The notes beneath the pieces are model-generated. The model was not told the DNA's origin. It made no database searches and worked only from the letters and a program-made list of their open reading frames with translations. 64,000 nt of DNA from Thiogranum sp. (lineage in GTDB: Bacteria > Pseudomonadota > Gammaproteobacteria > DSM-19610). The DNA is taken from positions 1-64,000 of the forward strand of contig JASBSN010000090.1 of NCBI GenBank assembly GCA_030148915.1. The letters run 5' to 3'. The translations under genes and the position numbers were made by a program. Of this stretch, positions 53,260-61,676 are shown in pieces; within the stretch, counting starts at the first letter, position 1; each line of letters starts with the position of its first letter.

Positions 53260-54229
53260 GCTGTGACGAATCGTCGCTGGAATCAGTGACCGTCGTTTTG
53301 CCAAACCAGAAGCTGATGTCCTTGGAAAGAAACTCTTCATAGTTGATGTACAGCGATCCGTCACAGGAAAACGTAAGGCCGACCATGCCGTTGATCAGAT
53401 TAAAAGACGCCGAGCGCAGATAAATATTTTCATCCGCGTCACGCAGCACTTTAAGCTGATTGAGTACCGGGGCGACACTTTCCTGAGGAACCTGCGCGCG
53501 ATCGGTGTAAGGCCGTTTTGCATAGACGAGCATACGATCCGCGTCGATGAGTTCGTCCAGTGGATGAATCTGGTAGCAATAAGGGTCTTCCACGGTCCAC
53601 ACAGATATCCGTGAGCTTGAGAAGTGTATCTTGGCGTGAAATATACCCCGCTCCTGCATCATGTCTGCGATGATCGCCAATACCTCATCGAGGCGCTGGT
53701 CCATGGCGCTGTGTGAGCGGGTCTGCATGAACAGCGTACTGCGGATGGCCGGGTCTCCGCGGTATTGAGTCCAGGCCGGGGCCGAGGGCTGCGTGTCCTG
53801 TTCGGGCAGGTGGTCGACCTGGAAGTCCGCGGCAATGAAGCCGAGCACGCGCTCATCGGGCCTGACGACACACATGGCGGTGATACAGGGCTGCAGGTTG
53901 AACTGGCTGATATAGACCTGCGACAAAGTCAGGCCCTGAAAGGGCAGCGTGTTGTTCATGAACGGACGCCCGGACAAGGAGCGATGGCGCAAGGAGGGAT
54001 CGACCTGGCGCGATTGCACATTGGAGGAAATGAGCATGCCGTTGACATCCACCGCATACATGAGATGGCAGTAGGGCAGCGTCTGTAACCCCTCCTGCAG
54101 CACGTGGTCGAGTGCGTTCGGATCCGGCCATTTCTGCGTGCACTTTCGTGCCAGCGCTTCCATCGGGCCGATGGCCATCTGGGCTAGAACAGCTTTTTTG
54201 CGGGAAGTGACTTGCTTAAACCAGGACAT
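53249..54229 (-). CDS. PDC (Cache-like) sensor domain protein
   Basis: A 326-residue protein without a signal peptide or membrane segment. The region at about residues 40-150 (LQTLPYCHLMYAVDVNGMLISSNV, GRPFMNNTLPFQGLTLSQVYISQFNLQPCITAMCVV, VLGFIAADFQVDHLP) resembles a PDC/Cache ligand-sensor fold. The second half (from about 190) resembles nothing I recognise. It is divergent from the methyl-accepting gene with the regulatory region between, so the two may act in one sensory pathway. Confidence 0.8.
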   Translation of the reverse strand: MSWFKQVTSRKKAVLAQMAIGPMEALARKCTQKWPDPNALDHVLQEGLQTLPYCHLMYAVDVNGMLISSNVQSRQVDPSLRHRSLSGRPFMNNTLPFQGLTLSQVYISQFNLQPCITAMCVVRPDERVLGFIAADFQVDHLPEQDTQPSAPAWTQYRGDPAIRSTLFMQTRSHSAMDQRLDEVLAIIADMMQERGIFHAKIHFSSSRISVWTVEDPYCYQIHPLDELIDADRMLVYAKRPYTDRAQVPQESVAPVLNQLKVLRDADENIYLRSASFNLINGMVGLTFSCDGSLYINYEEFLSKDISFWFGKTTVTDSSDDSSQLKR

Positions 54230-54396
54230 AATCCGTTACAGTTACCGTTGATCGTCAGTGGGGGAGACTACAGGTTTCATATTACGATTGTTGTTTTCTT
54301 TTGCTGGAACTGCCAAGTCAGGAACTGATTTACAAAGCAAAAGTCTTGCCAAAATACCTGGAGTACAGGCGGCGAGTGCTCAAATTGCGCAGTCAC

Positions 54397-54423
54397 TCAA
54401 GATTTTCCGCGGAGGTCCGATAC
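54397..54423 (+). promoter_or_regulatory. Sigma-28 (FliA) type promoter
   Basis: TCAAG, 15 bases, CCGATAC. This matches the flagellar/chemotaxis sigma-28 consensus TCAAG-N14-GCCGATAA except for the first and last bases of the -10 part. Transcription would begin near 54430, about 45 bases before the riboswitch core. A chemotaxis-type gene follows, as expected for this sigma factor. Confidence 0.65.
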
Positions 54424-54475
54424 AGCCACAGTGAGTCTCGCCACGCTCCGGGTAAGGTGAGTGCGCGCGAGAGGT

Positions 54476-54575
54476 TCTGTATAAGGGCAACCCCGACCGA
54501 AAGGACGGGGGCGCAAAGTTACCGGTCTAAGAGGTGTAAGCTTTATGATAGCGGGACTGCCGGAATTAAGGTCCG
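54476..54575 (+). promoter_or_regulatory. c-di-GMP-I (GEMM-I) riboswitch
   Basis: The conserved core is present in order. AGGGCAA is followed by a stem (CCCCGACC with GGACGGGG) closed by a GAAA tetraloop. Next come GCGCAAAG, then CCGGTCTAAG and TATGATAGCGGGACTGCCGG. TCTAAG with TATGA is the tetraloop receptor that docks the GAAA loop in this RNA class. Two deviations from the Vibrio Vc2 RNA are visible: GGGCAACC has one A fewer, and GCGCAAAG has G where the consensus has A. A hairpin without T-run follows, so the on/off mechanism is not clear. The RNA leads a PilZ-containing methyl-accepting gene. Confidence 0.88.
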
Positions 54576-54700
54576 ACACGGGAGTTGTGTCGTGCTGTGC
54601 TTGCACTATCGCCAACCTGTTCCCAGTAAACCTCTATATATACGGCCGCCCAGCTGATGCCCGGACGCTGACCGACTAACCAATAACGAAGAGGAATGTC

Positions 54701-56353
54701 ATGTTGCACTGGTTCATGGCTCTGAGTATCCGCTGGAAACTTCAGTTCGGTTTTTTTATGGTGACCATGATCACCACTATTTTCAATCGCCTGCTCGCTT
54801 CCAACGAACTCGGCAAGATGGTTCATATCGCCGAGAAAAACGGGGTCGCCCCTGAGGTGATTGCCCAACTCGAGGCCAACCATAGCACTTATATCTTTAA
54901 TTCGTTTTGGGAGTCGGGGTTGGAGTTCGCGATTCAGTTCATGGTCATTGGCGTGGTGGCCGGGTTCTTCGTTCGCCCGATCCGCGCCTTGTGCGTGGCT
55001 CTGCAATCCGTGCAGCAGGGGGATCTGACGCGTGGCGTGCCCAATACCTCGCAAGATGAAATCGGCGTACTGGAGCGCAGTTTCAACGAGGTGCTGAAAA
55101 AGCTCAACCATATCATGGGCAACATCAACGACAGCGGCAAAGAAATGGAGCAATCGGCGTATCAGATAGCCACCATTTCCCATGAAATCGCCGAAGTGGG
55201 AAAAAACGAGCAGCAGCGCTCTGAAGAGGTCACCGACGCTACCGCACGATTACAAGAGATTTCCGAGTCCGTCCAGCAGTTGGCGCACGACGCTACCGAG
55301 CGCGCCAAGCAGACCGAGCACCACGCTCAGCACGGCATCGAAACCCTGCAGTCCAATATCCGGCAAATGGATCAGACTGCGCAAGAGATCAACCGCGCCG
55401 CCGGTGAGATCGGGGAACTGTCGGATTCCGCGGAAAAGATCCACGATATCGTCAACGCCATAAAAAGTATCGCCGAACAAACCAACTTGCTGTCATTGAA
55501 CGCCGCAATTGAGGCGGCGCGCGCCGGTGAAGCCGGGCGCGGCTTTGCCGTGGTCGCCGATGAGGTGCGCAATCTCTCGCAAAGCACCTCGACGTCGGTG
55601 GGGGAGATTTCGACCATCATAGAAGCCGTTACCAGTAAAATCGAACGGGTTTCGCACACCATGGGTGAGGTGGTCGAACAGGTGCATATCAATCAGACGC
55701 TCGCCGCCGAAACCAGTAGCTCGATCGAAAAAATGGGTGGCGAAGTCAGCGAATCAGCCGCTGGCAGTCACAAGATCGTCGCTGCCAGCGATCATCAGCT
55801 GGACCAGCTCGGGCGCTTACAGCAAACGCTGGACAAGCTGTTCGAGACCCTGGGCGACAGTTCCTCCAAAGTCGAGAATACCGCCGCCATCGGCGACGAT
55901 TTGTTTGCAGTGACGCAGCGGCTCAATGCGCTTATGGCGGGGTTTACGTTTAATTTCGACGAACCGATCGCACCGGCCAGTCACGAAAAGAGATCTTTCC
56001 CGAGGGCGCATAGCAGTCTGTTGGTCAAAGTGGATAATGATGGCCATCTGTTGGAGGGCGTGAGCAGTGACATCAGTCTTTCCGGGATGCAACTGCGGAT
56101 GCCAAGCGCTATCCGGGCCAGCGAAAACCTTAGCATTCAGGTCTACCTGCCCTATCACAACATGGATGAGTATGAAAAACAGACGCCGTTGACCCTCACT
56201 GGTAACATCATCTGGAACAGGATGGATAATTCCCGTTACGTCTACGGCATAGAATTTAAAGCGCTAAACGGCGGGCAGGAACAAGGTCTGCGTCAGTGCT
56301 TCGAGTTTTATCGGAAGAACCCGGAGTTCGGTGTCAACGCCCGCGCGGCCTGA
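54701..56353 (+). CDS. Methyl-accepting chemotaxis-type protein with C-terminal PilZ domain
   Basis: A 550-residue membrane protein. Two membrane segments (about residues 12-30 and 72-92) enclose a short periplasmic loop of about 40 residues. A HAMP domain (93-145) and a signalling domain follow, with the hairpin tip [32 protein letters not shown]. The C-terminus (about 428-545) is a PilZ domain with the c-di-GMP-binding motifs RSFPR (R431-R435) and DISLSG (D457, S459, G462). The receptor is thus likely tuned directly by c-di-GMP, and its mRNA carries a c-di-GMP riboswitch. The small sensor loop suggests sensing by another partner or in the membrane. Confidence 0.94.
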   Translation: MLHWFMALSIRWKLQFGFFMVTMITTIFNRLLASNELGKMVHIAEKNGVAPEVIAQLEANHSTYIFNSFWESGLEFAIQFMVIGVVAGFFVRPIRALCVALQSVQQGDLTRGVPNTSQDEIGVLERSFNEVLKKLNHIMGNINDSGKEMEQSAYQIATISHEIAEVGKNEQQRSEEVTDATARLQEISESVQQLAHDATERAKQTEHHAQHGIETLQSNIRQMDQTAQEINRAAGEIGELSDSAEKIHDIVNAIKSIAEQTNLLSLNAAIEAARAGEAGRGFAVVADEVRNLSQSTSTSVGEISTIIEAVTSKIERVSHTMGEVVEQVHINQTLAAETSSSIEKMGGEVSESAAGSHKIVAASDHQLDQLGRLQQTLDKLFETLGDSSSKVENTAAIGDDLFAVTQRLNALMAGFTFNFDEPIAPASHEKRSFPRAHSSLLVKVDNDGHLLEGVSSDISLSGMQLRMPSAIRASENLSIQVYLPYHNMDEYEKQTPLTLTGNIIWNRMDNSRYVYGIEFKALNGGQEQGLRQCFEFYRKNPEFGVNARAA

Positions 56354-56372
56354 GCCATATTCCCGACACCTG

Positions 56373-57164
56373 TTACTGTATATCCACGCTCTCGCTCCAG
56401 TTGGTATCCGGTAAAAACTCCGCTTCTTCTTTAGCCTCGGCGGCTTCTTTATCCCGGCCCAGCGCGCTAAGAATGTGGCTCTTGAGCATCATCGCGTCTT
56501 TGTGTCTCGGGTTGAGATCCAGCGCCTGATTGACGCGTTTCAGCGCCTGCTCATCCTGTTCGAGCAGGTATAAGGTGAGGGCCAGGTTGTGATAGCCCTT
56601 CTCATAGCTCGGGTCAAGCTGAATGGTGGCTGAAAAATGCTCCATGGCGCGGCCGTAATCCTGCTTTTTAGCGTAAACCACGCCCAGATCGTCGTGCGCT
56701 TCGGCGTTTTCCGGGTCCAGCTCGATCGCCTTGGTGAGATCCTTTTCGGCGTTGGCAAAGTCCTGCTTCCACATATAGCGTACGCCGCGCTTGGTGTAGG
56801 CCCGCGAGTGGTTGGGGTGGCGCTCTATGTATACCGATATATCGGCGATACCCTCGGTGATAAAGCCCTGGCGGGCCTGCGCCATGCCGCGGCCGAAGTA
56901 TGCCTCGTCGGCCCGGGGATCGAGCTCAATCGCCGTGCTGTAGTCTTCCACCGCGTCAAACAGCTCGTTGATATCAAAATACGCATCACCGCGTTTAACG
57001 TACAGCTGCGCATTCTTGGGGTCTTTTTCTATTGCCGCCGTCAGCGCCTCTATGGGGCTTTCGGCCAGCGCGCGCACTGACAACAAGCAAGAGAAACAGC
57101 CGAAGAGAACGGTGCTGACGAGCAAAGCGGAAAATCTTCTGCGAATGCTGCCTGATTGTGTCAT
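56373..57164 (-). CDS. Exported tetratricopeptide-repeat protein
   Basis: A 263-residue protein with a signal peptide or N-terminal anchor (residues 10-35, ending RALA) and about six TPR units from residue 38 to 245, e.g. AQLYVKRGDAYFDINELFDAVEDYSTAIELDPR and AEAHDDLGVVYAKKQDYGRAMEHFSATIQLDPS. AGGAGG precedes the ATG at good distance. It is probably a periplasmic scaffold; partners unknown. It ends 19 bases from the convergent receptor gene. Confidence 0.88.
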   Translation of the reverse strand: MTQSGSIRRRFSALLVSTVLFGCFSCLLSVRALAESPIEALTAAIEKDPKNAQLYVKRGDAYFDINELFDAVEDYSTAIELDPRADEAYFGRGMAQARQGFITEGIADISVYIERHPNHSRAYTKRGVRYMWKQDFANAEKDLTKAIELDPENAEAHDDLGVVYAKKQDYGRAMEHFSATIQLDPSYEKGYHNLALTLYLLEQDEQALKRVNQALDLNPRHKDAMMLKSHILSALGRDKEAAEAKEEAEFLPDTNWSESVDIQ

Positions 57165-57372
57165 CGTGCCTTATCCTCCTGCCGTCGGGTCCATACCCGC
57201 ATCGTTAAGACTATCTCAATACGCGTGCTGCATGTCTATGCAGATTATAGGCGCTTAGCGGCGGTTCAGCGAACCGATGGCTCGCGGCGTCCGGCGAGCG
57301 GGAAAAGGTTGTCCGTGGGGGGGGATTAGTTGGTATTCTCTTGCGTACCTGCTTTAACGGAGGTGTCTGCAG

Positions 57373-58476
57373 TTGTCCGGAGTCCGTGTGAAACCACGCT
57401 TACTGGTTACGCTGGTGCTGCTGTGTCCGGTGTGGATGGCGCAGGCTGGCGCGCCCCCACCGAGCGCCCAGGCGCAGGCCGGGACTTGGCGGCCCACCGC
57501 TCAAGCGTTTGCCCGCGTCAGTGTCGGGCGTGAGGCGGTGTTGAGTCTGCCGTTTGCGGCACAGGTGATCGCGCTGCATGTACAGCCCGGCGCGCAGGTG
57601 GCGGCCGGCGACGAACTGGCGCGCGTCGACGCGCCGTTGCTCCGCCAGCACCTGGCCACCTGGGAGCAAAGTCTCCGCGAGCTTGCGCTGGCGCGTAAAC
57701 GTCTGAGCGCGCTCAACCAGGCCGAACGCGATCAGGCGGTGACCCGCCGCGAGCGCCTGACCGGAGAGCAGCAGTTGTCGCGCAGTGAAGGCCAGTCGCG
57801 GCTGGCCTGGGACGCGCTGGCCGCCGATCTGGATTACCTGCACACCCAGGCGGATGCCGCGTCGCTGGCGCGGCGAATCGATAAGCAGGGTTTGCAGGTT
57901 GTGGCGCAGAGCCTGGGCGATTTGCGCGCCCCCTTTGCCGGCGTGGTGGCCGGACGACCGGCTGTTTTGGGTCAACAATTGGCCGCCGGCGAACCGCTGC
58001 TCGAAATCGAAAGCCTGGATCAGGCCTATCTGGATGTGGGCGTGGCGCAAGCCGAGCTTCCCCGTTGGCGGGGTGGCGAGACGCGCTGGCGCTCACCGGC
58101 CGGCAGTGTTGCCCTTACGGCGCTGCAGAGCGCGCCGCGTTATGACGCTGCCAGTGGTCTGTGGTTGCTGCGCTTCCAGGCCAGTGCCGCTGCGTTGGCA
58201 TCGCGTGACGGGGCCTGGGTACGGGTGGAGCATCTGGGCGCCCCGGAAGCGGTGCTCTGGGTGCCGGCCTCCGCGGTGGTTGCACGTAACGGTAAGACCT
58301 GGTGCGTGCGCCAGCGCGGCGAGCGCTTCGAGCCTGTCGAGGTCGGCGTCGGCACGCGGCAGCACGGGCGCATCCCGGTTATCTCCGGGCTGAGGGCGGG
58401 CGACCGGGTGGTGACCGAAGGCGCCTACGAGCTGCTCTATCGCGATATTAAAGACCTTATCCGTTTCGAGGACTGA
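57373..58476 (+). CDS. RND efflux periplasmic adaptor (membrane fusion protein)
   Basis: A 367-residue exported adaptor. TTG at 57373 is preferred because GGAGG lies nine bases upstream; GTG at 57388 is an alternative with a weaker site. The signal ends near MAQA. The lipoyl-type hairpin halves (EAVLSLPFAAQVIALHVQPGAQVAAGDELARVDAPLL and LGDLRAPFAGVVAGRPAVLGQQLAAGEPLLEIESLDQ) flank a short coiled coil. The end GLRAGDRVVTEGAYELLYRDIK is typical. It works with the RND pump starting five bases later. Confidence 0.9.
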   Translation: MSGVRVKPRLLVTLVLLCPVWMAQAGAPPPSAQAQAGTWRPTAQAFARVSVGREAVLSLPFAAQVIALHVQPGAQVAAGDELARVDAPLLRQHLATWEQSLRELALARKRLSALNQAERDQAVTRRERLTGEQQLSRSEGQSRLAWDALAADLDYLHTQADAASLARRIDKQGLQVVAQSLGDLRAPFAGVVAGRPAVLGQQLAAGEPLLEIESLDQAYLDVGVAQAELPRWRGGETRWRSPAGSVALTALQSAPRYDAASGLWLLRFQASAAALASRDGAWVRVEHLGAPEAVLWVPASAVVARNGKTWCVRQRGERFEPVEVGVGTRQHGRIPVISGLRAGDRVVTEGAYELLYRDIKDLIRFED

Positions 58477-58481
58477 GCCCG

Positions 58482-61400
58482 GTGCTTGAAGGCATTTTGC
58501 GCAATCCCGTCGCCGTGCTGCTCGGTATGCTGCTCATCGCACTGGGCGGTCTGGCCAGCCTGCCGGGCCTGCCGGTCGATCTGTTTCCGGCGCTCGATTA
58601 TCCGCTGATTAATGTCGTTAGCCACTACCCGGCAGGTACCGCCGAGGATGTGGAGCAGTTGCTCACGCGCCCCATCGAGAGCGCCATGCTGGGCCTGACC
58701 CACCTGCGTCGGGTGCGTTCGACCTCGGCACCCGGTTTTTCGCAAGTGACGGTGGAGTTCACCGCGGGCGTGGACGTATTGCAGGCGCGCCAGTTGGTCG
58801 ACGGCGCCCTGGCGGCGGTGACGCTGCCCGGCGCTACCCGGGCGCAGCTGGAGAATATCGGCTCCTCGCTGGCCATGTTGTCCACTTACACCCTGAGCGG
58901 TGGTGATCCGGTGGCGCTGCGCGGTTGGGCCGAGTACCGACTGGCGCCGCGTCTGGCGGCGCTGCCAGGCGTGGCACGGGTGCAGGTGATGGGCGGCGGC
59001 GAGGCGGCCTGGCGCATCGACGTCGACCCCCTGAGTCTCAAGCGCCACCACCTGTCACTACAGGCGCTGGCCGCTGCGGTGCGCGGCGCCAACGTGCTGG
59101 ATACCGGCGGCTATCTCGAACAGCATGGGCGCGACCTGCTGGTGCGCACCGACGGGCGTCTGTTGAACCTGGACGATCTCCGGCAGGTTACAGTGGGTCA
59201 TGCCAAGGACGGTCGCCCGCTGCAGTTGGCCGAGGTGGCGCACGTGTACGCCGGCGCCAAGCCACAGCGCTACGTGGTCAGCCGCGACCGCCTGCCCGCG
59301 GTGGCTTTCACTGTGCAGAAGCAACCCGGGGCCAGCACGCTGGCGGTTTCGGCCGCGGTCGATGCGGCGCTTGCCGACACCCGGCTACCGCCTGCCGCGC
59401 GGTTGCATAAGTTCTATGATCAGGCCGAGATCATTGGCCTGGCCTATCGCAACATGCGCAATAATCTGTTCCTGGGGGCGCTGCTGGCGGTGGCGGCCGT
59501 ATTTTTCATCCTCGGGCGTAACCGCGCCAGTCTGGTGATCGCCATCAGTTTGCCGCTGACGGTGCTGGGGACGTTCTGGGTCATGGTCAGCCTGAACCTG
59601 GGCCTTAATCTAATGACCTTGGGGGCACTGACCGTGGCCATCGGCATGCTCGCCGATGACGCCATCGTGGTGCTGGAGAATATCGACCGTCACCGCGCCC
59701 CGGGAAAGCCCGATTGGCGCGCCGCCATCGACGGGACCCGGGAAATTCTCGGCGCCGATGTCGCGGGCACGTTAACGGTGCTGGCAGCGTTTGCGCCGCT
59801 GGTTATCGTCGGCGGCCTGGCTGGTCGTTTGACGCACGCCTTTGGTATGACCTTCAGTGTGCTGCTACTGTTTTCGCTACTGCTCTCTCTTACCCTGATC
59901 CCATTGGCGGCGGCTCACTGGATGCGTCCGCTGAGTGGGACAGCGGCGCTGGGCAACACCGCCGGCGCCCGATTGGTGTCCGCCTTCGAGCGGCTAAATT
60001 TGCGCGTACTCGATGCGCTGCTGCACCATCGGATCAAAACCGTGGCGCTGACATTACTGATGCTGGTGCTCAGCCTGCTGCTGTTGGTCTTTAATCCGGC
60101 GCGTCTGCTGCCGCTGCTGGACGAGGACAGCCTACTGCTGAGTTACCAACTGGCGCCCGGTACGTCGCTGGCCGAGAGTGATCGTGTGGGCAGCGACCTG
60201 GAGCGGCGGCTGCTGGCGCTACCCGAGGTGGCCTCGGTGTATCGACGCACCGGTTCGCCGGCGGCATCTTTCTATATTGAGCGACCCGAGGAAGGGGAGC
60301 TGGTGCTACGTCTGGATAGACGCCACGCGCCCGATGCCCTGGTTGCGCGCGCCAGAGTCGAACGCCTGCTGGCGCGGACACCCGGCGTGGTAGGCCGGGT
60401 CAACGAGCCGACCAGCGAAAAGCTGGACGAATCGCTTTCCGGTCTGCCGGCGCTGTTCGGTATTACGCTCTACGGCAAGGATCTGCGCCAACTCTATGCG
60501 GCCGCTGCGCGGGTCGAGGCGGCGGCGCGCCAGGTGCCCGGCCTGAGCGGCGTGGTCAACAACACCAAAATCCAGGTCGATCAGCTGCGCGTACGCGTCG
60601 ACCCGAGCGCGTTGGCACGCTTTGACGTCAGCAGCGCACAGGTTGCGCAGACGGTGCGTATCGCCATGCAGGGCGAGACGCTCACCCAGGCGCTCATCGA
60701 CCAGCAGCCGATGGATATCTTCCTGCGCTACAGCCTGGCCTGGCGCGACAGTATCGACGAACTGCGCCGGATTCAGGTCAGCGACCGTCAGGGCGAGTTG
60801 GTGCCGTTAGAGCGACTGGCGCACATCGAGGCGTTATCGAGCTACCCGAGCATCGAGCACCAGCGCGGTCAGCGCACGCTGACGTTGACCGCGGCCATTG
60901 ACGGCAATCCACTAGGCGTGATCCGTCGCCTCGATCGCGCCCTCGCCGAGCTTAAGCTGCCCGCGGATATTCAGTGGAGTTACACCGGTGAATACGGCGA
61001 ACTGCTACACACCGGGGCGCAGATGTTGTGGGTAGTGCTGGCCGCGGCGCTGCTGGTCTATGGCATTATCGCCGTCCAACTGGGCAACTGGCTGGATCCG
61101 GCCGTAGTACTTGTCAAGCTGCCGCTGGATTTCACCGGCGCCGCTGTGGCGTTGTTCGTTACCCGCCAGCACCTGGATCTTACCGTGGCCATCGGCTTTA
61201 TCACACTGATCGGCGTGGCGACCAACAACGGTGTCATGCTGCTGAGTTTTATTCGCCATTTCAGAGAGCAGGGTCTGGATGCCTTCGCCGCGGTGCGTGA
61301 AGCGGTGCGCGTGCGCTCGCGGCCCATGCTGTTGACGCATCTCACCACCCTGCTGGCGTTGGTTCCGGCGGCGCTCGGCCTCGGCTCAGGCCCGCAGCTG

Positions 61401-61523
61401 CTGCAGCCACTGGGTATTATGCTCTTCGGCGGCTTGACCGTGGGCACCGTGCTGACGCTCAATCTGTTGCCGGTCATCTATCTGCTCACCGAGCGCTGGC
61501 GCCGCGCTGCGGTGTCTCGCTGA
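58482..61523 (+). CDS. RND-family efflux pump, inner-membrane transporter
   Basis: A 1013-residue protein starting with GTG. Twelve membrane segments in the two-fold RND pattern are visible: PVDLFPALDYPLINVVSHYPAGTAEDVEQLLTRPIE at the N-terminus, TVAIGMLADDAIVVLENIDRH in segment 4 with the paired aspartates of the proton relay, and FITLIGVATNNGVMLLSFI in segment 10. It resembles AcrB/HAE-like or CusA-like pumps, but no metal-binding methionine cluster stands out, so the substrate is open. No outer-membrane channel gene follows. Confidence 0.93.
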   Translation: MLEGILRNPVAVLLGMLLIALGGLASLPGLPVDLFPALDYPLINVVSHYPAGTAEDVEQLLTRPIESAMLGLTHLRRVRSTSAPGFSQVTVEFTAGVDVLQARQLVDGALAAVTLPGATRAQLENIGSSLAMLSTYTLSGGDPVALRGWAEYRLAPRLAALPGVARVQVMGGGEAAWRIDVDPLSLKRHHLSLQALAAAVRGANVLDTGGYLEQHGRDLLVRTDGRLLNLDDLRQVTVGHAKDGRPLQLAEVAHVYAGAKPQRYVVSRDRLPAVAFTVQKQPGASTLAVSAAVDAALADTRLPPAARLHKFYDQAEIIGLAYRNMRNNLFLGALLAVAAVFFILGRNRASLVIAISLPLTVLGTFWVMVSLNLGLNLMTLGALTVAIGMLADDAIVVLENIDRHRAPGKPDWRAAIDGTREILGADVAGTLTVLAAFAPLVIVGGLAGRLTHAFGMTFSVLLLFSLLLSLTLIPLAAAHWMRPLSGTAALGNTAGARLVSAFERLNLRVLDALLHHRIKTVALTLLMLVLSLLLLVFNPARLLPLLDEDSLLLSYQLAPGTSLAESDRVGSDLERRLLALPEVASVYRRTGSPAASFYIERPEEGELVLRLDRRHAPDALVARARVERLLARTPGVVGRVNEPTSEKLDESLSGLPALFGITLYGKDLRQLYAAAARVEAAARQVPGLSGVVNNTKIQVDQLRVRVDPSALARFDVSSAQVAQTVRIAMQGETLTQALIDQQPMDIFLRYSLAWRDSIDELRRIQVSDRQGELVPLERLAHIEALSSYPSIEHQRGQRTLTLTAAIDGNPLGVIRRLDRALAELKLPADIQWSYTGEYGELLHTGAQMLWVVLAAALLVYGIIAVQLGNWLDPAVVLVKLPLDFTGAAVALFVTRQHLDLTVAIGFITLIGVATNNGVMLLSFIRHFREQGLDAFAAVREAVRVRSRPMLLTHLTTLLALVPAALGLGSGPQLLQPLGIMLFGGLTVGTVLTLNLLPVIYLLTERWRRAAVSR

Positions 61524-61576
61524 GCCTCGGGGTACGCGGCCCGCCGGCCATTCATCCTCTCGTAACCTGCCAGACC

Positions 61577-61582
61577 TATAAT
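61577..61582 (+). promoter_or_regulatory. -10 box of the GGDEF-EAL gene
   Basis: A perfect TATAAT whose last two bases begin an in-frame ATG. If this promoter is used, that ATG is not transcribed and the real start is downstream at 61677. The -35 element (TTCATC) is weak and spaced by 20 bases. Confidence 0.5.
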
Positions 61583-61676
61583 GCGCTTACGGCCGGTAGG
61601 GAACCGTAGTTTGAGAGCCGGCCGCCGGTCCTTGGGCGGTTGTTTAAAGTCCGGGTGGAACAAGCGGCGCCATAAC

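Larger units (their letters stand above)
54230..54700. other. Regulatory region before the PilZ methyl-accepting gene
   Basis: 471 bases holding a sigma-28-like promoter (54397-54423), a c-di-GMP riboswitch (about 54476-54575), a hairpin (CGACAC...GTGTCG at about 54573-54591) and the ribosome site GAGGA before 54701. No gene was found. The stretch 54230-54390 is less GC-rich and must hold the leftward promoter of the PDC gene. Confidence 0.7.
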
